Shown here: piece by piece, positions 1-8,783 of the stretch | How positions within the stretch are numbered: position 1 is the first letter of the stretch | Layout: every line of letters starts with the position of its first letter | NCBI RefSeq assembly: GCF_018500185.1 | Contig: NZ_JAHBGI010000002.1 | Location: forward strand, 124,001 to 188,000 | Source of the DNA: Litoribacter ruber | GTDB taxonomy: Bacteria; Bacteroidota; Bacteroidia; Cytophagales; Cyclobacteriaceae | Direction: 5' to 3' | DNA: 64,000 nt | Position numbers and translations under genes: made by a program | Notes under the pieces: generated by a model | Told to the model about the DNA's origin: nothing | The model's input: only the letters and a program-made list of their open reading frames with translations | Database searches by the model: none

Positions 1-171
1 AAGGAGGCTGGCATTCTCCATGGTACCGTTGGTGACAGTGACGATGGTTGCGTTGGTCAGCAGAAATTTACCTGACCTTGGCTTGATCACTTCCCCGTCG
101 ATCTGGGCACTTGCCAAAAATGGCAGGAGGCAGAAAAGGAAGCTTGCTATGATTAAATTAATTTTTCTCAT
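1..171 (-). CDS. Amidohydrolase family protein, N-terminal fragment cut by the window edge
   Basis: Only the first 57 codons are present; the gene continues past the left edge. It starts with a signal peptide (MRKINL, a hydrophobic core, likely cleavage after ASAQ). The sequence LLTNATIVTVTNGT follows, which is the N-terminal beta-sandwich start of imidazolonepropionase-like amidohydrolases. The same stretch appears in the next gene upstream (ATVLTVTNGTLED), so the two are paralogues. It lies 33 nt behind that gene on the same strand and is probably the last of three co-transcribed amidohydrolase genes. The metal-binding part is not in the window, so whether it is active cannot be judged. Confidence 0.8.
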   Translation of the reverse strand, partial: MRKINLIIASFLFCLLPFLASAQIDGEVIKPRSGKFLLTNATIVTVTNGTMENASLL

Positions 172-204
172 GTTGAAGATAATTATTTTAAAGTCAGATG
201 ATTA

Positions 205-1584
205 TTAATGGTTGTGAAAGTTGAACAAATGCTCAGCTTCTGTGAAAAGGAAATCCAGATCATGCATGCATTTGTGATCGTGTTCCTTCAGGAAGATTGG
301 CTCTACCAATTCGGTAGGGTTCACCTTCAACCTTTGGTCATCTTTATCCTCATTTATATCAAAATACTTGACACCGTCCACAAAGGTCATTTGTGGAATG
401 GCATAAACTGAAAGCGGGTGGTTGTCAAATATAACCAAATCCCCTTGTTTGCCTTCTTCAATTGAGCCGACCATGTCCCCAATTCCAAGCTGCTTGGCAG
501 GGTTGATAGTGATCAAGGCCAGGGCCTCGTCATCGGTTAGTCCGCCATATCTTTGGGTTTTGGCAGCTTCATGGTAGAGGTGACGGATCAATTCCCCACT
601 GTCAGAGTTGATGGAAGTCAGCACACCATTTTGATTCAAGATTGCAGCGTTGAAAGCCGTGGAGTAATATACCTCAAACTTGTAGGCCCACCAGTCGGCA
701 AATACAGAGGCTCCCATGGTGTATTCAGCTAATTCAGGCGCTACTTTGAAGCCTTCGTTTACGTGCGAGAAAACTATGTTTTTGATCCCAAATTCTTTAC
801 AAACCTGAATCAACATGTAAATTTCATCTGCACGGTAGGAGTGGCAGTGGATTATAATATCTCCATCTAATATATCAACTAAGGTCTGTAGTCTTGAATC
901 ATACTTTGGAGCGATGGCTTTGCTGTTACGCTGCTTGCTGGCTTGCTCGTAATCTGCCCATCTTTTTTTATACTGTAGTGCTTCGTTGAACCCATTTCTG
1001 ATCACCGCTTCCACGCCCATTCTGGTTCTAGGCTGAATGTTGTTGCCACGTCCGTGAACCCGGGTTGGGTTTTCACCTAAAGCAAACTTAATAGTTCTAG
1101 GAGCCTCTTTCATGAAAAGATCCTCAGGATCATGCGTGCCAAATCTGTGCTTTAAGGTCACATTTTGGCCGCCAATGGCATTGGCCGATCCGTGCATGGC
1201 GTGTGAAATGGTCGTTCCTCCGGCCAAGGCTCTGTAGATTCCCACATCATAGGGATCCACCACATCACCCATCCAAACCTCTGAAGTAATCGGACTGGTG
1301 GCCTCATTGACCACGTCCAAGGCAATATGAGAGTGGGCATCAATTATTCCGGGCATCACATATTTGCCGGAGGCATCCACTGTGGTCACGTTGTTTCCGG
1401 CAGAAAGGCCCTGACCAATTCTTCGGATCACGCCGTTTTCTACCAAAATGTCTGTATCTTCCAAGGTACCGTTGGTTACTGTGAGTACCGTGGCGTTTTT
1501 GATTAAAACCGACCCTTTGTCTGTCTGCGCATTCACAGTATTCCAGCACATGAGGGCAGCTATTGCATATATAATCTTTTTCAT
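205..1584 (-). CDS. Secreted amidohydrolase (imidazolonepropionase-like), metal ligands present
   Basis: A 459-residue protein with an N-terminal signal peptide (MKKIIYAIAAL, cleavage near VNAQ). A TIM-barrel metal-dependent hydrolase follows. Visible ligands are the HxH of PGIIDAHSHI (about residues 84 and 86), the histidines of IIHCHSY (about 246-248), the histidine of FSHVNEG (about 274) and the aspartate of SINSDSG (about 328). The family hydrolyses cyclic amides or peptide-like substrates; the substrate cannot be read here. The ATG at 1584 was chosen over a TTG at 1593 because it starts the signal peptide and lies 9 nt after the previous stop. The intact HxH contrasts with its upstream partner, which lacks it. 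Confidence 0.88.
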   Translation of the reverse strand: MKKIIYAIAALMCWNTVNAQTDKGSVLIKNATVLTVTNGTLEDTDILVENGVIRRIGQGLSAGNNVTTVDASGKYVMPGIIDAHSHIALDVVNEATSPITSEVWMGDVVDPYDVGIYRALAGGTTISHAMHGSANAIGGQNVTLKHRFGTHDPEDLFMKEAPRTIKFALGENPTRVHGRGNNIQPRTRMGVEAVIRNGFNEALQYKKRWADYEQASKQRNSKAIAPKYDSRLQTLVDILDGDIIIHCHSYRADEIYMLIQVCKEFGIKNIVFSHVNEGFKVAPELAEYTMGASVFADWWAYKFEVYYSTAFNAAILNQNGVLTSINSDSGELIRHLYHEAAKTQRYGGLTDDEALALITINPAKQLGIGDMVGSIEEGKQGDLVIFDNHPLSVYAIPQMTFVDGVKYFDINEDKDDQRLKVNPTELVEPIFLKEHDHKCMHDLDFLFTEAEHLFNFHNH

Positions 1585-1593
1585 CAGTATCAA

Positions 1594-3276
1594 TTATTTT
1601 GTCTCAGGTTGTTTGGTGGCTCTCATGGGGAAGCTTCCAAAATCAGCTACCACAAGGTTTCCGTCAAATTCATTTCCTGAAATGTCCCCAGAAACATTAA
1701 ATGTAATATTGTTACCCCCTGCGTCAATGTTAAATTCAAAGCGAAGGCTGCTGCCATCCACTGAGATGTTTTTCAACTCCGAGGTGATCTGTCCGCTACC
1801 GGCAGGATTGTCCAAGGTGATTTCTCCTCTGTAGTCCTCACCGTCTTTTCTGAATACCAAAAGACCCTGGGAATCACCCTGCGGAGATTGGGCGCTATAT
1901 TCCCATCTTCCTTCAAGGTCTGCCGGTTCGCCATTACCATTGGATTTCTTCTTTTCGGTAGTTTCGTAATCGAACATGTGCCCATCGGCAAAGACATGTT
2001 TAATTTGGCTATCTTCTTTGAAAATACTGTCGGTAGCAATGACCATATTAGCCAGTTTTCCTTTTTCAAGGGTACCGGCATAATTGTCAATGCCAAGGAT
2101 TTTAGCAGCATTGATGGTCAGCGCCGCAAGTGCAGCTTCCTCAGAAAGGCCATTTTCAATCATGAGCCTGATGTTTTTTCTGACATCCCCAACTTTGGCA
2201 CCTTGAGAGGTGAACCCAAACGGAATTCCTGCTTCGTGAAACTTGGCGGCTTCGGCCAATCTTGCCTGGTAGGCTTCCTTAATTCTTTCAATCCTTGCTT
2301 TTCGCTCATCGTCGCTTTCGCTATCTTCCATTTTGGAGGACTTATCTTCCGGCAAATCCAAAGTCAAAAGGACTGCGGCTTGGCTGTCTTTGATCTGCGG
2401 AATTATTGGGTAGGCGCCTGATACGCCGTTTAGGATCAATTTAAAGCCCAACTCTTCCTGCAGTCGGATGGCTCTTCTGGTGGTCAAGTCATCTTCCACT
2501 GCAAAAACAATCGGTGTGGAGCCATCGTGGGAGCCGTAGAAAGCTTCCAAAGTCTTATTTTTCTCTGGTCTTCTGATGCCAGGGTTGCTGGCAAAAAGGT
2601 TAGCATGTTGGCTGGTGTATTCCGAATTTTTATAAAGATCTCTGAACTTAGCCATCACCCCAAGGATTGTAGCTGGGTACATGCCTCTGGAGCCTTTAAA
2701 AGTAGCTACCAGGGCTGCATTTTCTTTATAGATATTGCTTGATGATTTGTGGCCATACACCACGATTGCAGTTTTTCCCGGGAGCATTCCTCCTTCAGGA
2801 ATCAATTGGCCCATGGTAAAACCAGCTTTTCTCCAATCGTTGATTTGGTTGCTGTTGGCATCAAAATAATCCAGCACATTTCTGTAGGGGGTGATTCCGG
2901 CAACTTCATCAGGGGGGGAGGAGGCGTTGAAATTGGAAGGTTTTTCCACGTCTTTTGGTCGGGAAACTCCAGCGCTGGAGCCGCCGTCAATAAATCCCGG
3001 ATAAACATACAGGGAATCCCCAGCAATGCGGTGTGCATTTGAGGGTATGGACACATTGGGTCCGATGGCATCTATGAGGCCATTTTTGATAATTATGGTG
3101 GTGTTTTGCTGGGATTGCCCAGGTGAGGTGAAAACCGTCGCGTTGGTAATGGCAAAGGTACCTGTAACCCTTTTCTCACCGCTGGCATCGCTTTGTGCCT
3201 TGACCGGTGAAACCTGGAGAAACCCTACCAAAACCAACAAGCCTAGGATAAGGCGCAGTTTGTAAATGTTACTCAT
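1594..3276 (-). CDS. Secreted amidohydrolase-like protein with degenerate active site and C-terminal beta domain
   Basis: A 560-residue protein with a signal peptide (cleavage near VKAQ). It has the amidohydrolase beta-sandwich start (AITNATVFTSPG) and the strand VYPGFIDG at about residues 92-99, but the metal-binding HxH that should follow is replaced by GSS. The barrel end is recognisable (LTINAAKILGI, GTLEKGKLANMVI). After about residue 460 there is an extra glycine-rich beta domain (DLEGRWEYSA to FPMRATK) resembling a lipocalin-like sandwich. It is the first gene of the amidohydrolase operon, 9 nt before the intact paralogue. It may be a non-catalytic partner of that enzyme; this is inference. 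Confidence 0.8.
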   Translation of the reverse strand: MSNIYKLRLILGLLVLVGFLQVSPVKAQSDASGEKRVTGTFAITNATVFTSPGQSQQNTTIIIKNGLIDAIGPNVSIPSNAHRIAGDSLYVYPGFIDGGSSAGVSRPKDVEKPSNFNASSPPDEVAGITPYRNVLDYFDANSNQINDWRKAGFTMGQLIPEGGMLPGKTAIVVYGHKSSSNIYKENAALVATFKGSRGMYPATILGVMAKFRDLYKNSEYTSQHANLFASNPGIRRPEKNKTLEAFYGSHDGSTPIVFAVEDDLTTRRAIRLQEELGFKLILNGVSGAYPIIPQIKDSQAAVLLTLDLPEDKSSKMEDSESDDERKARIERIKEAYQARLAEAAKFHEAGIPFGFTSQGAKVGDVRKNIRLMIENGLSEEAALAALTINAAKILGIDNYAGTLEKGKLANMVIATDSIFKEDSQIKHVFADGHMFDYETTEKKKSNGNGEPADLEGRWEYSAQSPQGDSQGLLVFRKDGEDYRGEITLDNPAGSGQITSELKNISVDGSSLRFEFNIDAGGNNITFNVSGDISGNEFDGNLVVADFGSFPMRATKQPETK

Positions 3277-3502
3277 GTTGATTGGTTAGTTGTTGTTTAT
3301 ATTCCGTAAACTACTAAAAGTATTCAGGAATCTGGGAGAGATTTTGTGCCAACTGCCGAGGATTTTGAGGAACGGCAAAATAAGGCCTATATAAATCAGT
3401 GGATTGAGGTACTATTTTAAAGTTTAAAAAATGTCTCATTTTTTTTTAATTGTATTTTATTTATTCGAGAATTGCATATATTTACTCCCAGAAAACGCCA
3501 AT

Positions 3503-3865
3503 ATGAAGAACATTTTACTGATTGAAGACGATGCGCTGATTTCAACTATGGTAAGGTTCCGACTAAAGAAAGACGGGTACAATATCACAGTGGCTGAGGA
3601 CGGGGATGCGGGGATAGAAGCCATACATAAATGTTCTCCTGACCTAATTATTACCGATGTGATGATGCCTTTCAAAAACGGCATTGATATCATCAACTAC
3701 GCACAAAAACACAAGCCAGATTGTCCAATTATCGTGTTGAGTTCCTTGGGAGAGGAAGAAAATACAGTATTGGAAGCCTTTAATCTGGGGGCCTCAGATT
3801 TTGTTCCCAAACCCTTTAACCCTAACGAATTAGCTATTAGGGTCAAAAGATTAATTAATAATTGA
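3503..3865 (+). CDS. Single-domain response regulator (REC only)
   Basis: A 120-residue receiver domain without an output domain. Visible residues are the acidic pair D9/D10 (IEDD), phospho-acceptor D52 (ITDVMMP), S80 and K103 (PKPF). The ATG at 3503 was chosen because MKNILLIEDD is the canonical receiver start; 24 residues of upstream open frame look non-coding. Its stop lies 42 nt before the next gene on the same strand. It is a close paralogue of the regulator at 8805-9164 (65 of 119 aligned residues identical). It probably controls the adjacent membrane and glycosyltransferase proteins by protein contact, CheY-like, rather than by DNA binding. No histidine kinase is encoded in the window. 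Confidence 0.9.
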   Translation: MKNILLIEDDALISTMVRFRLKKDGYNITVAEDGDAGIEAIHKCSPDLIITDVMMPFKNGIDIINYAQKHKPDCPIIVLSSLGEEENTVLEAFNLGASDFVPKPFNPNELAIRVKRLINN

Positions 3866-3907
3866 TGTAATCAGTTGAGCAAGCTTTCTTTTCTTCAATC
3901 AACTTAT

Positions 3908-5788
3908 ATGGCATATAAGGTTGAAATTGTGTCTTTCGCTTTTAGCGTTTTAGTGTGTGCGATCCCTAAGGTGTCTTATTCCCAAGGCCAAGATTCCGAT
4001 CCAGAAAATACCTTAGACTTTCTAGAAATGGGGGAGTCCCTTAAAGGCTTGACCTACAAAGTCCAGGTGGGAAGTTTTTCTGCACCCAGATTCCATGATG
4101 TTTTTGAGCTGGAGGAAAACGAGGAGGGTTATCTGTGGACTTTCGGTGAATTTGAGTCATTGCCAGAGGCCTCTGAGAAAAGGGATTCCCTTTCAGATTA
4201 TTTTCCTGATGCCTGGGTTAGCTTTTACCTCAATGAAGAAAAAGCGACCTATAAAGAGATAGATTCGGCGGTGCAATCTCACCTTGCCCAATCCAAATTG
4301 GCCTTAAAAGAAGGCCTAGAGTGGATTGAGAGCGCGGGTTATTTGCCTGAATTAAGGTATAAAGTGCAAGTGGGAAGTCACAGGAGACCCGTTTCTGTAC
4401 TTGGATTTTCTTCAGAGGAATATGAAGGCAAGCATTTACTGCTATTTGGCGAATTTGTGGATTATCATGAAGCCTTGGAGGCAAGGGATAGCTTGACCAA
4501 AATTGGATTTCCGGATTCTTGGGTTTCATTTTATCTGAGTGGGGATAGGGCTGATTTGGTTGCAGTTAATGATTATATCAAAGGGAATTTTGTGCAAACT
4601 GAAATTCCGGAAGTACAAGTAGCTGAAAGTTCAGACGAGAGCATAATTCAGGCGCTGGATAATAAGTTATCAGCAGATACAGAAAAATCCTTTCTCAAAA
4701 AGCTTTTGTATTTTGAGGCAGAAAGAAAAATCTATAGCATTGCTTTATACTTTATAATTATATTTTTCGGAACCACTATTTCCTTGATCATGGTGCTGAT
4801 TTCGCACCGCAGGTCCGTGGAAATGGCGAAGGCCCGCAAGAAGGTTTACCAGAGAAAAATAGATGATTTCTTATCCAGTTTGCTGCTTGAGGATGACTTG
4901 ACTGACGAACTCTTGGACAAGAAGCTACAAAAATTTAAAACCAAGATCCCATTTGACCGCAATTGGTGCAAGGAGCTATTGATCAAAAACATCGTAGACT
5001 TAAAGAAAAACTTCAAAGGGGAGATGGCGGATATGTTTATCACTATTTACTTGAAACTGGAGTTGTTGAGCTATACGGAGCGGCTGATAAATGATTCCAG
5101 CTGGTATGTGAAAACAAAGGGGATCTTCCATTTTCAGGAACTTGGATATGCTGAGGGATTGCCTTTGATCAAGCCATACACCGATAGTTCCAATGACTTC
5201 CTCCGAAACGTGGCAATCATAGCCTATATCAGTTTGGATGAAAAAGATCCCTTGGCGATTTTCAACAATTATAATGGCCAAATCGACAAAATCGATGAAT
5301 TGAAGATTTTGGATACCATCAAAAAGAGTAAGATAAAGGTGCCGAAAAACATCATACTTTGGTTAAAATCCGATAATGAGTCTTTGGTTTCCCTGACCTT
5401 GAAGATGGTTACTTATTTTAACCATGCGGAAGCAGGGCCTACAGTGATTGAACTTCTTGATCACCACTCTTCAAAAATCAGAAAAGAGGCTATAGGGGCC
5501 TGTGGAAAGCTATTTCTAGTGACAGCAGAGGAGAAGTTACTTGAAAAATTCGTATCGGAGACTGAAGACAATCAAATTGAAATATTAAGGACTTTAAGAA
5601 CTATAGGGTCTTATTTGACTAACTTTTTCCTGGAAAAACTGCTGGAACAGAACCATAGCAGAGAAGTGAAAATAGAAACGATGATCACACTGAAAGAGCT
5701 GGGAAGTGAAGTCTATGAGCAGAATTTTGATGACAAGTCCGAGCTAGGTTTAATTAAATTGCATGTTGAAAATCCCTACATCAAATGA
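3908..5788 (+). CDS. Membrane protein with two SPOR-like repeats outside and HEAT-like repeats inside
   Basis: A 626-residue protein. A signal-like N-terminus ends near VSYSQ. Two SPOR-like repeats follow: YKVQVGSFSAPR to WVSFYL at about residues 50-109 and YKVQVGSHRRPV to WVSFYL at about 151-210. A transmembrane helix lies at about 276-299 and is followed by basic residues (HRRS, ARKK). The remaining 320 residues are helical and look like degenerate HEAT repeats (DHHSSKIRKEAIGACG). If the signal is cleaved, the SPOR part is periplasmic and the HEAT part cytoplasmic. The start is uncertain: ATG at 3908 or TTG at 3875. The stop overlaps the glycosyltransferase start by 4 nt, so the two are translationally coupled. 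It could bridge cell wall, synthase and regulator. Confidence 0.75.
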   Translation: MAYKVEIVSFAFSVLVCAIPKVSYSQGQDSDPENTLDFLEMGESLKGLTYKVQVGSFSAPRFHDVFELEENEEGYLWTFGEFESLPEASEKRDSLSDYFPDAWVSFYLNEEKATYKEIDSAVQSHLAQSKLALKEGLEWIESAGYLPELRYKVQVGSHRRPVSVLGFSSEEYEGKHLLLFGEFVDYHEALEARDSLTKIGFPDSWVSFYLSGDRADLVAVNDYIKGNFVQTEIPEVQVAESSDESIIQALDNKLSADTEKSFLKKLLYFEAERKIYSIALYFIIIFFGTTISLIMVLISHRRSVEMAKARKKVYQRKIDDFLSSLLLEDDLTDELLDKKLQKFKTKIPFDRNWCKELLIKNIVDLKKNFKGEMADMFITIYLKLELLSYTERLINDSSWYVKTKGIFHFQELGYAEGLPLIKPYTDSSNDFLRNVAIIAYISLDEKDPLAIFNNYNGQIDKIDELKILDTIKKSKIKVPKNIILWLKSDNESLVSLTLKMVTYFNHAEAGPTVIELLDHHSSKIRKEAIGACGKLFLVTAEEKLLEKFVSETEDNQIEILRTLRTIGSYLTNFFLEKLLEQNHSREVKIETMITLKELGSEVYEQNFDDKSELGLIKLHVENPYIK

Positions 5789-7233
5789 TACAGCATCTAT
5801 TTTCAGATTTTCTAAGGGGGTATGAGGTCTTTATAGGCTTTTACGCTCTTAGCTATATAGTCTTTTATTTCGCCCTATCTGTGTTGTCTTTTGTCGCCAT
5901 TAAAATTTACAGTAACAGAAAGCACAACATCAAAGACGATATCCTTATCAAATCAAACCACGTGTTAGGTGTGTCGGTAGTGGCGCCTGCCTATAACGAG
6001 GGGGCCAATATTGTATTCAACGTGCAGTCACTCCTTTCGCTTAATTACCCTAAATTTGAGGTAATCATCATCAATGATGGGAGTACGGATGATACCCTAG
6101 ATAAGCTGATTAAGGAATTTGAGCTGGTAAAGGTTGATTTCTTTTATGAAAGTAAGATCCACACCCAGCCTGTAAAAGGGCATTATAAATCAACCAACCC
6201 AGTTTATAGCAAACTTTTGGTGGTTGATAAAGAAAACGGGAAGAGCAAGGCAGATGCCTCAAATGCGGGGATCAATTCGGCTCAATACCCACTTTTCTTG
6301 TGTACTGACGTGGATTGCATCCTTAGAAAGGATACCATCGTCAAACTGGCCAAGCCTTTCATGGAGAACAGAAGGCGTGTTATCGCCACTGGGGCTGCCA
6401 TCCGTGCCAGCAATTCCTGTGAGGTGAGGGAAGGATTTTTGGACAAAATCCACTATCCCAAAAACTGGCTAGCCAGATTTCAGGAGTTGGAATATATCAG
6501 AGCATTCCTTTTGGGAAGAATGGCTTGGAGCAAGATCAACAGCTTGCTACTCGTGTCAGGTGGATTAGGCCTTTTCGACAAGGAGATAGCCATTAAGGCT
6601 GGTGGTTATTGGCACAAGTCGCTTGGAGAGGATATGGAGCTCATCACCCGTATGCGAAAGCACATGTATAGCATCAAGGAGGACTTTATCATCCAATATA
6701 TTCCTGAATCCCTTTGTTTCACAGAAGTACCTGCAACGATCAAGGTTTTGGTACGTCAAAGGTCAAGATGGGGCAGGGGGCTAATCCAAACGCTTTATTT
6801 ACATAAGGATGTTTTCTTCAACAAGAAATTCGGAAGGATGGGATTTTTGATTTTCCCGCACTTTCTGTTGTTTGAATTTCTTGTGCCCATATTGGAGGCC
6901 ATTGGTATAATAACCCTTTTGGTGAGCTTCTTAATATTCAATACTGATTATGAGCACCTGTTATTGTTGTCGACATTTGTCTATTTCTTTTATTTGACTG
7001 TAACTTTGTTTTCAATCCTTTGGGATGAAATCCTGTACAACCACTATGCAAATGTTCGGGAGGTGGCAATCTTAATCGCCATGGCCTTTATCGAGCCATT
7101 TGTCTATCACCCAATCAATATTTTTGCCACTCTAAAAGGATATTATCATTTCTTTAGGGCTAAAGAGCAGAAGTGGGGCGACATGGAAAGACAGGGATTT
7201 GTGAAAGTTGAAAAAGTGGCTACTGCAGCCTAA
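5785..7233 (+). CDS. Processive family 2 glycosyltransferase, membrane-bound (BcsA/PgaC-like)
   Basis: A 482-residue inner-membrane polysaccharide synthase. It has one N-terminal transmembrane segment (about 17-42), a GT-A catalytic domain and several C-terminal transmembrane segments (about 352-450). Catalytic signatures are VVAPAYNEG (66-73), NDGSTDDT (D98), TDVDC (D175, D177), GEDMEL (D283) and RQRSRWGRG (Q325, R328, W329), the QxxRW motif of processive synthases. The product is not predictable from sequence. The start ATG overlaps the preceding stop as ATGA. The TPR/beta-barrel gene starts 7 nt after its stop, which suggests synthesis and export by one unit. No PilZ domain is visible, so control by cyclic di-GMP is not indicated; the flanking response regulators are the obvious alternative. 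Confidence 0.92.
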   Translation: MIQHLFSDFLRGYEVFIGFYALSYIVFYFALSVLSFVAIKIYSNRKHNIKDDILIKSNHVLGVSVVAPAYNEGANIVFNVQSLLSLNYPKFEVIIINDGSTDDTLDKLIKEFELVKVDFFYESKIHTQPVKGHYKSTNPVYSKLLVVDKENGKSKADASNAGINSAQYPLFLCTDVDCILRKDTIVKLAKPFMENRRRVIATGAAIRASNSCEVREGFLDKIHYPKNWLARFQELEYIRAFLLGRMAWSKINSLLLVSGGLGLFDKEIAIKAGGYWHKSLGEDMELITRMRKHMYSIKEDFIIQYIPESLCFTEVPATIKVLVRQRSRWGRGLIQTLYLHKDVFFNKKFGRMGFLIFPHFLLFEFLVPILEAIGIITLLVSFLIFNTDYEHLLLLSTFVYFFYLTVTLFSILWDEILYNHYANVREVAILIAMAFIEPFVYHPINIFATLKGYYHFFRAKEQKWGDMERQGFVKVEKVATAA

Positions 7234-7240
7234 TTCATTT

Positions 7241-8491
7241 ATGAAAAGAGTATTATTCGTTTTGATTGCCTTTTTGGGCACGCTTGGGGCTGAAGCTCAG
7301 ACCCAGAAATTGAATACAGACAGTCTTTTATACAAATCCCTTGAGGATTTTCAAAAAGGCTCCTATGATTTGGTGATTAAGCAGTCACATAAAGCGATAG
7401 CCGTGGCGCCGGATTATCTGGATTTCCATTTACTCTTGGGTAGATCCTACTTGATGAAAGACAATTATGACAGCGCCAGATATTATTTGAGCCACGTAGT
7501 TGAAAAAAATGAAGCATACATAGAGGCTTTTCAGTTTCTAATTGATACGGAACTTAGGTCTGGGAATTATGATCAAGCAGGAGGGGTAGCAGAAAAGGCG
7601 ATAGATATCCATCCTGGTGAAAAAATCTTCTACAGGAAGAAAATTGCCTCATTACAGCTTCAGGAAAGGGAGAAGGAAGAAAAAGCATTTCTTGCCAGCT
7701 CTTTGGAGAAATTCCCAAATGACCCGGACTTTCGTCAGCGACTTTATTTTCTGGAGACAAAGAACAAGACAGACCGGGTAGGAGTCAATTATAGTATAAC
7801 TACATTTGACCGTGAAAATGTTGGCCCTTGGCATCTGGTGGGTGCTCAATATGTTCGCGAAAGGGACTGGGGTAGCTTGATTGGAAGAGTGAATTATGCC
7901 GATAGAATGTCTGCAGGTGAAAGCATTACTACAGGTTACCAGTTTGAATTGGAGTCTTATGTGTTCATGGGAAAAAATGGCTACAGCCATATCTCTGGAG
8001 CGTATAGCAATAGCATTGTGTTTCCGTCTGTTCGCGCGGCGTATTCCTATTATCACAATTTCAGAAATGGCTGGGAAACAGAAGTTGGTGCCAGGTATGT
8101 GGAAATGGCAGGCAGAAACTTCAGGTCTGGCATCGTAGGCGTTGGAAAATATTTTGGGTCTTTCTGGCTTAATGGCAGAACATTTATCCAAAATGAAGGG
8201 ACACAATTCTTCCCCGCTTTCCAGCTAACTTCTAGGTATTATTTTGACAGTAGATTTGACTACCTGAATTTTATTGTAGGCTATGGTACATCCCCTGATG
8301 AAAGGGCTACTTTAAACCAGTTTGAGTCCAGAGTTGCCATGGATAGCTATAGGACTGGGATAGGGTATTTCAGGTTATGGAATGACCGGATAATTACCGG
8401 AACACAGTTTACTTTCAACTATCAGGAACTGATGCCGGGGCTTCAGCAAAATGAATATGAGGTGTTCTTAATGGTACATTATAAATTTTAA
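7241..8491 (+). CDS. YaiO-family outer membrane protein: periplasmic TPRs plus beta-barrel
   Basis: A 416-residue protein with a signal peptide (MKRVLFVLIAFLG, cleavage near AEAQ). TPR-like helices occupy about residues 25-175 (YLDFHLLLGRSYLMKDNYD, then AYIEAFQFLIDTELRSGNYD). From about 180 to the end the pattern is outer-membrane barrel: alternating aromatic strands ending VFLMVHYKF with a C-terminal phenylalanine. This TPR-plus-barrel design matches the YaiO family and is analogous to PgaA, the poly-N-acetylglucosamine exporter. The ATG at 7241 was preferred to an in-frame ATG at 7208 because the latter lies inside the glycosyltransferase gene and would precede the signal peptide. It is probably the export pore for the glycan made by the preceding synthase. 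Confidence 0.85.
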   Translation: MKRVLFVLIAFLGTLGAEAQTQKLNTDSLLYKSLEDFQKGSYDLVIKQSHKAIAVAPDYLDFHLLLGRSYLMKDNYDSARYYLSHVVEKNEAYIEAFQFLIDTELRSGNYDQAGGVAEKAIDIHPGEKIFYRKKIASLQLQEREKEEKAFLASSLEKFPNDPDFRQRLYFLETKNKTDRVGVNYSITTFDRENVGPWHLVGAQYVRERDWGSLIGRVNYADRMSAGESITTGYQFELESYVFMGKNGYSHISGAYSNSIVFPSVRAAYSYYHNFRNGWETEVGARYVEMAGRNFRSGIVGVGKYFGSFWLNGRTFIQNEGTQFFPAFQLTSRYYFDSRFDYLNFIVGYGTSPDERATLNQFESRVAMDSYRTGIGYFRLWNDRIITGTQFTFNYQELMPGLQQNEYEVFLMVHYKF

Positions 8492-8565
8492 ATGTCTGAT
8501 TATTAGCAAGGCAGTCAGGCTAGCAGGAAAGGCAGATAGGCATATATTCTTGGATTGGCTGGACG

Positions 8566-8590
8566 GAAGACCGAAGACCGATGACCGAAG
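8566..8590. repeat. Short tandem heptamer repeat (GAAGACC, about 3.5 units)
   Basis: Units read GAAGACC, GAAGACC, GATGACC and a partial GAAG, head to tail without spacers. The array is far too short and lacks spacers, so it is not a CRISPR. Function unknown; it could be a relic of replication slippage or part of a dispersed intergenic repeat. Confidence 0.7.
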
Positions 8591-8591
8591 A

Positions 8592-8608
8592 ATGTTATAT
8601 TATAACAT
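8592..8608. repeat. Perfect palindrome ATGTTATA-T-TATAACAT
   Basis: Two 8-nt arms around one central base, directly after the heptamer repeat. It could be a dimeric regulator site or the tip of an AT-rich hairpin. No regulator can be assigned. Confidence 0.55.
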
Positions 8609-8672
8609 CACCAGGATTCTTGCAGATTCAGCTGTTTACTGAAAGAATTACTGATATACATTTTATTCTGTG

Positions 8673-8708
8673 AAAAGTCTTTCATTTCAATTGAAATTAA
8701 AGACTTTT
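8673..8708 (+). terminator. Hairpin terminator after the YaiO-type gene
   Basis: AAAAGTCTTT at 8673-8682 pairs with AAAGACTTTT at 8699-8708. The 16 nt between the arms are themselves palindromic (ATTTCAATTGAAAT) apart from one mismatched pair, so the whole 36 nt form one long hairpin followed by T residues. It separates the polysaccharide operon from the second regulator. Confidence 0.6.
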
Positions 8709-8748
8709 TGTTTTATATAAATTGAATCTTGCATTAATAAAAATGCAT

Positions 8749-8783
8749 TTTGATTTTTATTTTCAAATTTTTGTCTATTTTTG
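8749..8783 (+). promoter_or_regulatory. Putative Bacteroidota-type promoter for the second response regulator
   Basis: TATTTTTG at 8776-8783 matches TAnnTTTG, and TTTG at 8749-8752 could be the -33 element with a 23-nt spacer, at the long end of the accepted range. The start codon follows at 8805. This suggests the second regulator has its own promoter. Confidence 0.5.

Noticed and set aside
1..7. AAGGAGG as a ribosome binding site on the plus strand
   Set aside because: It lies within the coding part of a minus-strand gene and no plus-strand gene follows.
3431..3502. N-terminal extension of the first response regulator
   Set aside because: Its residues (MSHFFLIVFYL...) are unlike any receiver domain; MKNILLIEDD at 3503 is the normal start.
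7652..8206. Minus-strand open frame of 184 codons opposite the YaiO-type gene
   Set aside because: Antisense shadow; the composition is not protein-like and the plus-strand barrel pattern is clear.
8566..8590. CRISPR-like array
   Set aside because: Units of 7 nt without spacers; this is a short tandem repeat.
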